Notes under the pieces: model-generated | Databases searched by the model: none | Told to the model about the DNA's origin: nothing | The model's input: the letters and a program-made list of their open reading frames with translations, nothing else | NCBI GenBank assembly: GCA_012735355.1 | Contig: JAAYHP010000286.1 | Location: forward strand, 1-5,171 | Source of the DNA: Lysinibacillus sp. | Lineage (GTDB): Bacteria > Bacillota > Bacilli > Bacillales_A > Planococcaceae | Length of the DNA stretch: 5,171 bases | Reading direction: 5' to 3' | Program-made: the position numbers and the translations under genes | Part shown: in pieces, positions 5,120-5,171 of the stretch | Numbering within the stretch: the stretch's first letter is position 1 | Layout of the letters: every line of letters begins with the position of its first letter

Positions 5120-5171
5120 TTATTCACCGTCTTTTTCGTAGTTCCTGATGTTGTATTCGATTTATCCATCC
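5116..5171 (-). CDS. C-terminal end of the gene upstream of spoVAF, probably spoVAE (5' part outside window)
   Basis: One frame stays open from the right edge and ends MDKSNTTSGTTKKTVNK, with its TGA (5118-5116) overlapping the spoVAF ATG as ATGA. A second open frame (5171-5124) ends ELRKRR with TGA four bases before the ATG. I prefer the first, because its codons are common AT-rich ones while the second uses several usually rare codons (ATA, CTA, CGA, AGA, CGG). By conserved gene order the gene should be spoVAE (spoVAEA-type), part of the SpoVA system for dipicolinate transport in the spore. The visible tail is too short and variable to prove this. Confidence 0.4.
   Translation of the reverse strand, partial: MDKSNTTSGTTKKTVNK

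Overview
The window reads as ordinary chromosome of a low-GC, endospore-forming member of the Bacillales. Evidence is a SpoVA-operon gene (spoVAF), strong GGAGG-type ribosome binding sites, and close resemblance of LysA, RibT, ScpA and the DUF309 protein to Bacillus subtilis homologues. The style of the proteins suggests the Lysinibacillus/Ureibacillus/Solibacillus (Planococcaceae-like) group, but this is inference and was not tested by a search.

Layout, from the right edge in the main (minus) direction of transcription. The last codons of a gene, probably spoVAE, overlap the start of spoVAF (3662-5119), a GerA-type membrane protein of the spore inner membrane. A 150-bp gap follows. It holds a 17-bp inverted repeat and a likely promoter. 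Next is lysA (2186-3511), diaminopimelate decarboxylase. A previously easy-to-miss 34-residue membrane-protein gene (2085-2189) overlaps the lysA stop by four bases and has its own ribosome binding site. After a 93-bp gap with a possible promoter comes ribT (1623-1991), a GNAT acetyltransferase. It ends tail-to-tail with a plus-strand DUF309 gene (ypuF, 1138-1626), and a perfect 8-bp hairpin spans the overlapping stop codons. Finally scpA (295-1074) and scpB (3' end beyond the left edge) run leftward from the divergent ypuF/scpA spacer.

The gene set follows a known B. subtilis neighbourhood (spoVA operon, lysA, rib operon ending in ribT, ypuF, scpA, scpB). Two things differ as I recall that layout: the riboflavin biosynthesis genes are not beside ribT, and ypuF points away from scpAB. 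Functions covered are spore germination (SpoVAF), lysine synthesis (LysA) and chromosome condensation and segregation (ScpA/ScpB with Smc). No mobile element, CRISPR array, tRNA or rRNA was seen, and no intergenic stretch exceeds 150 bp. I see no strong case for a wholly new system. The best leads are the small membrane gene after lysA, the inverted repeat before lysA, and the terminator with stop codons in its loop.
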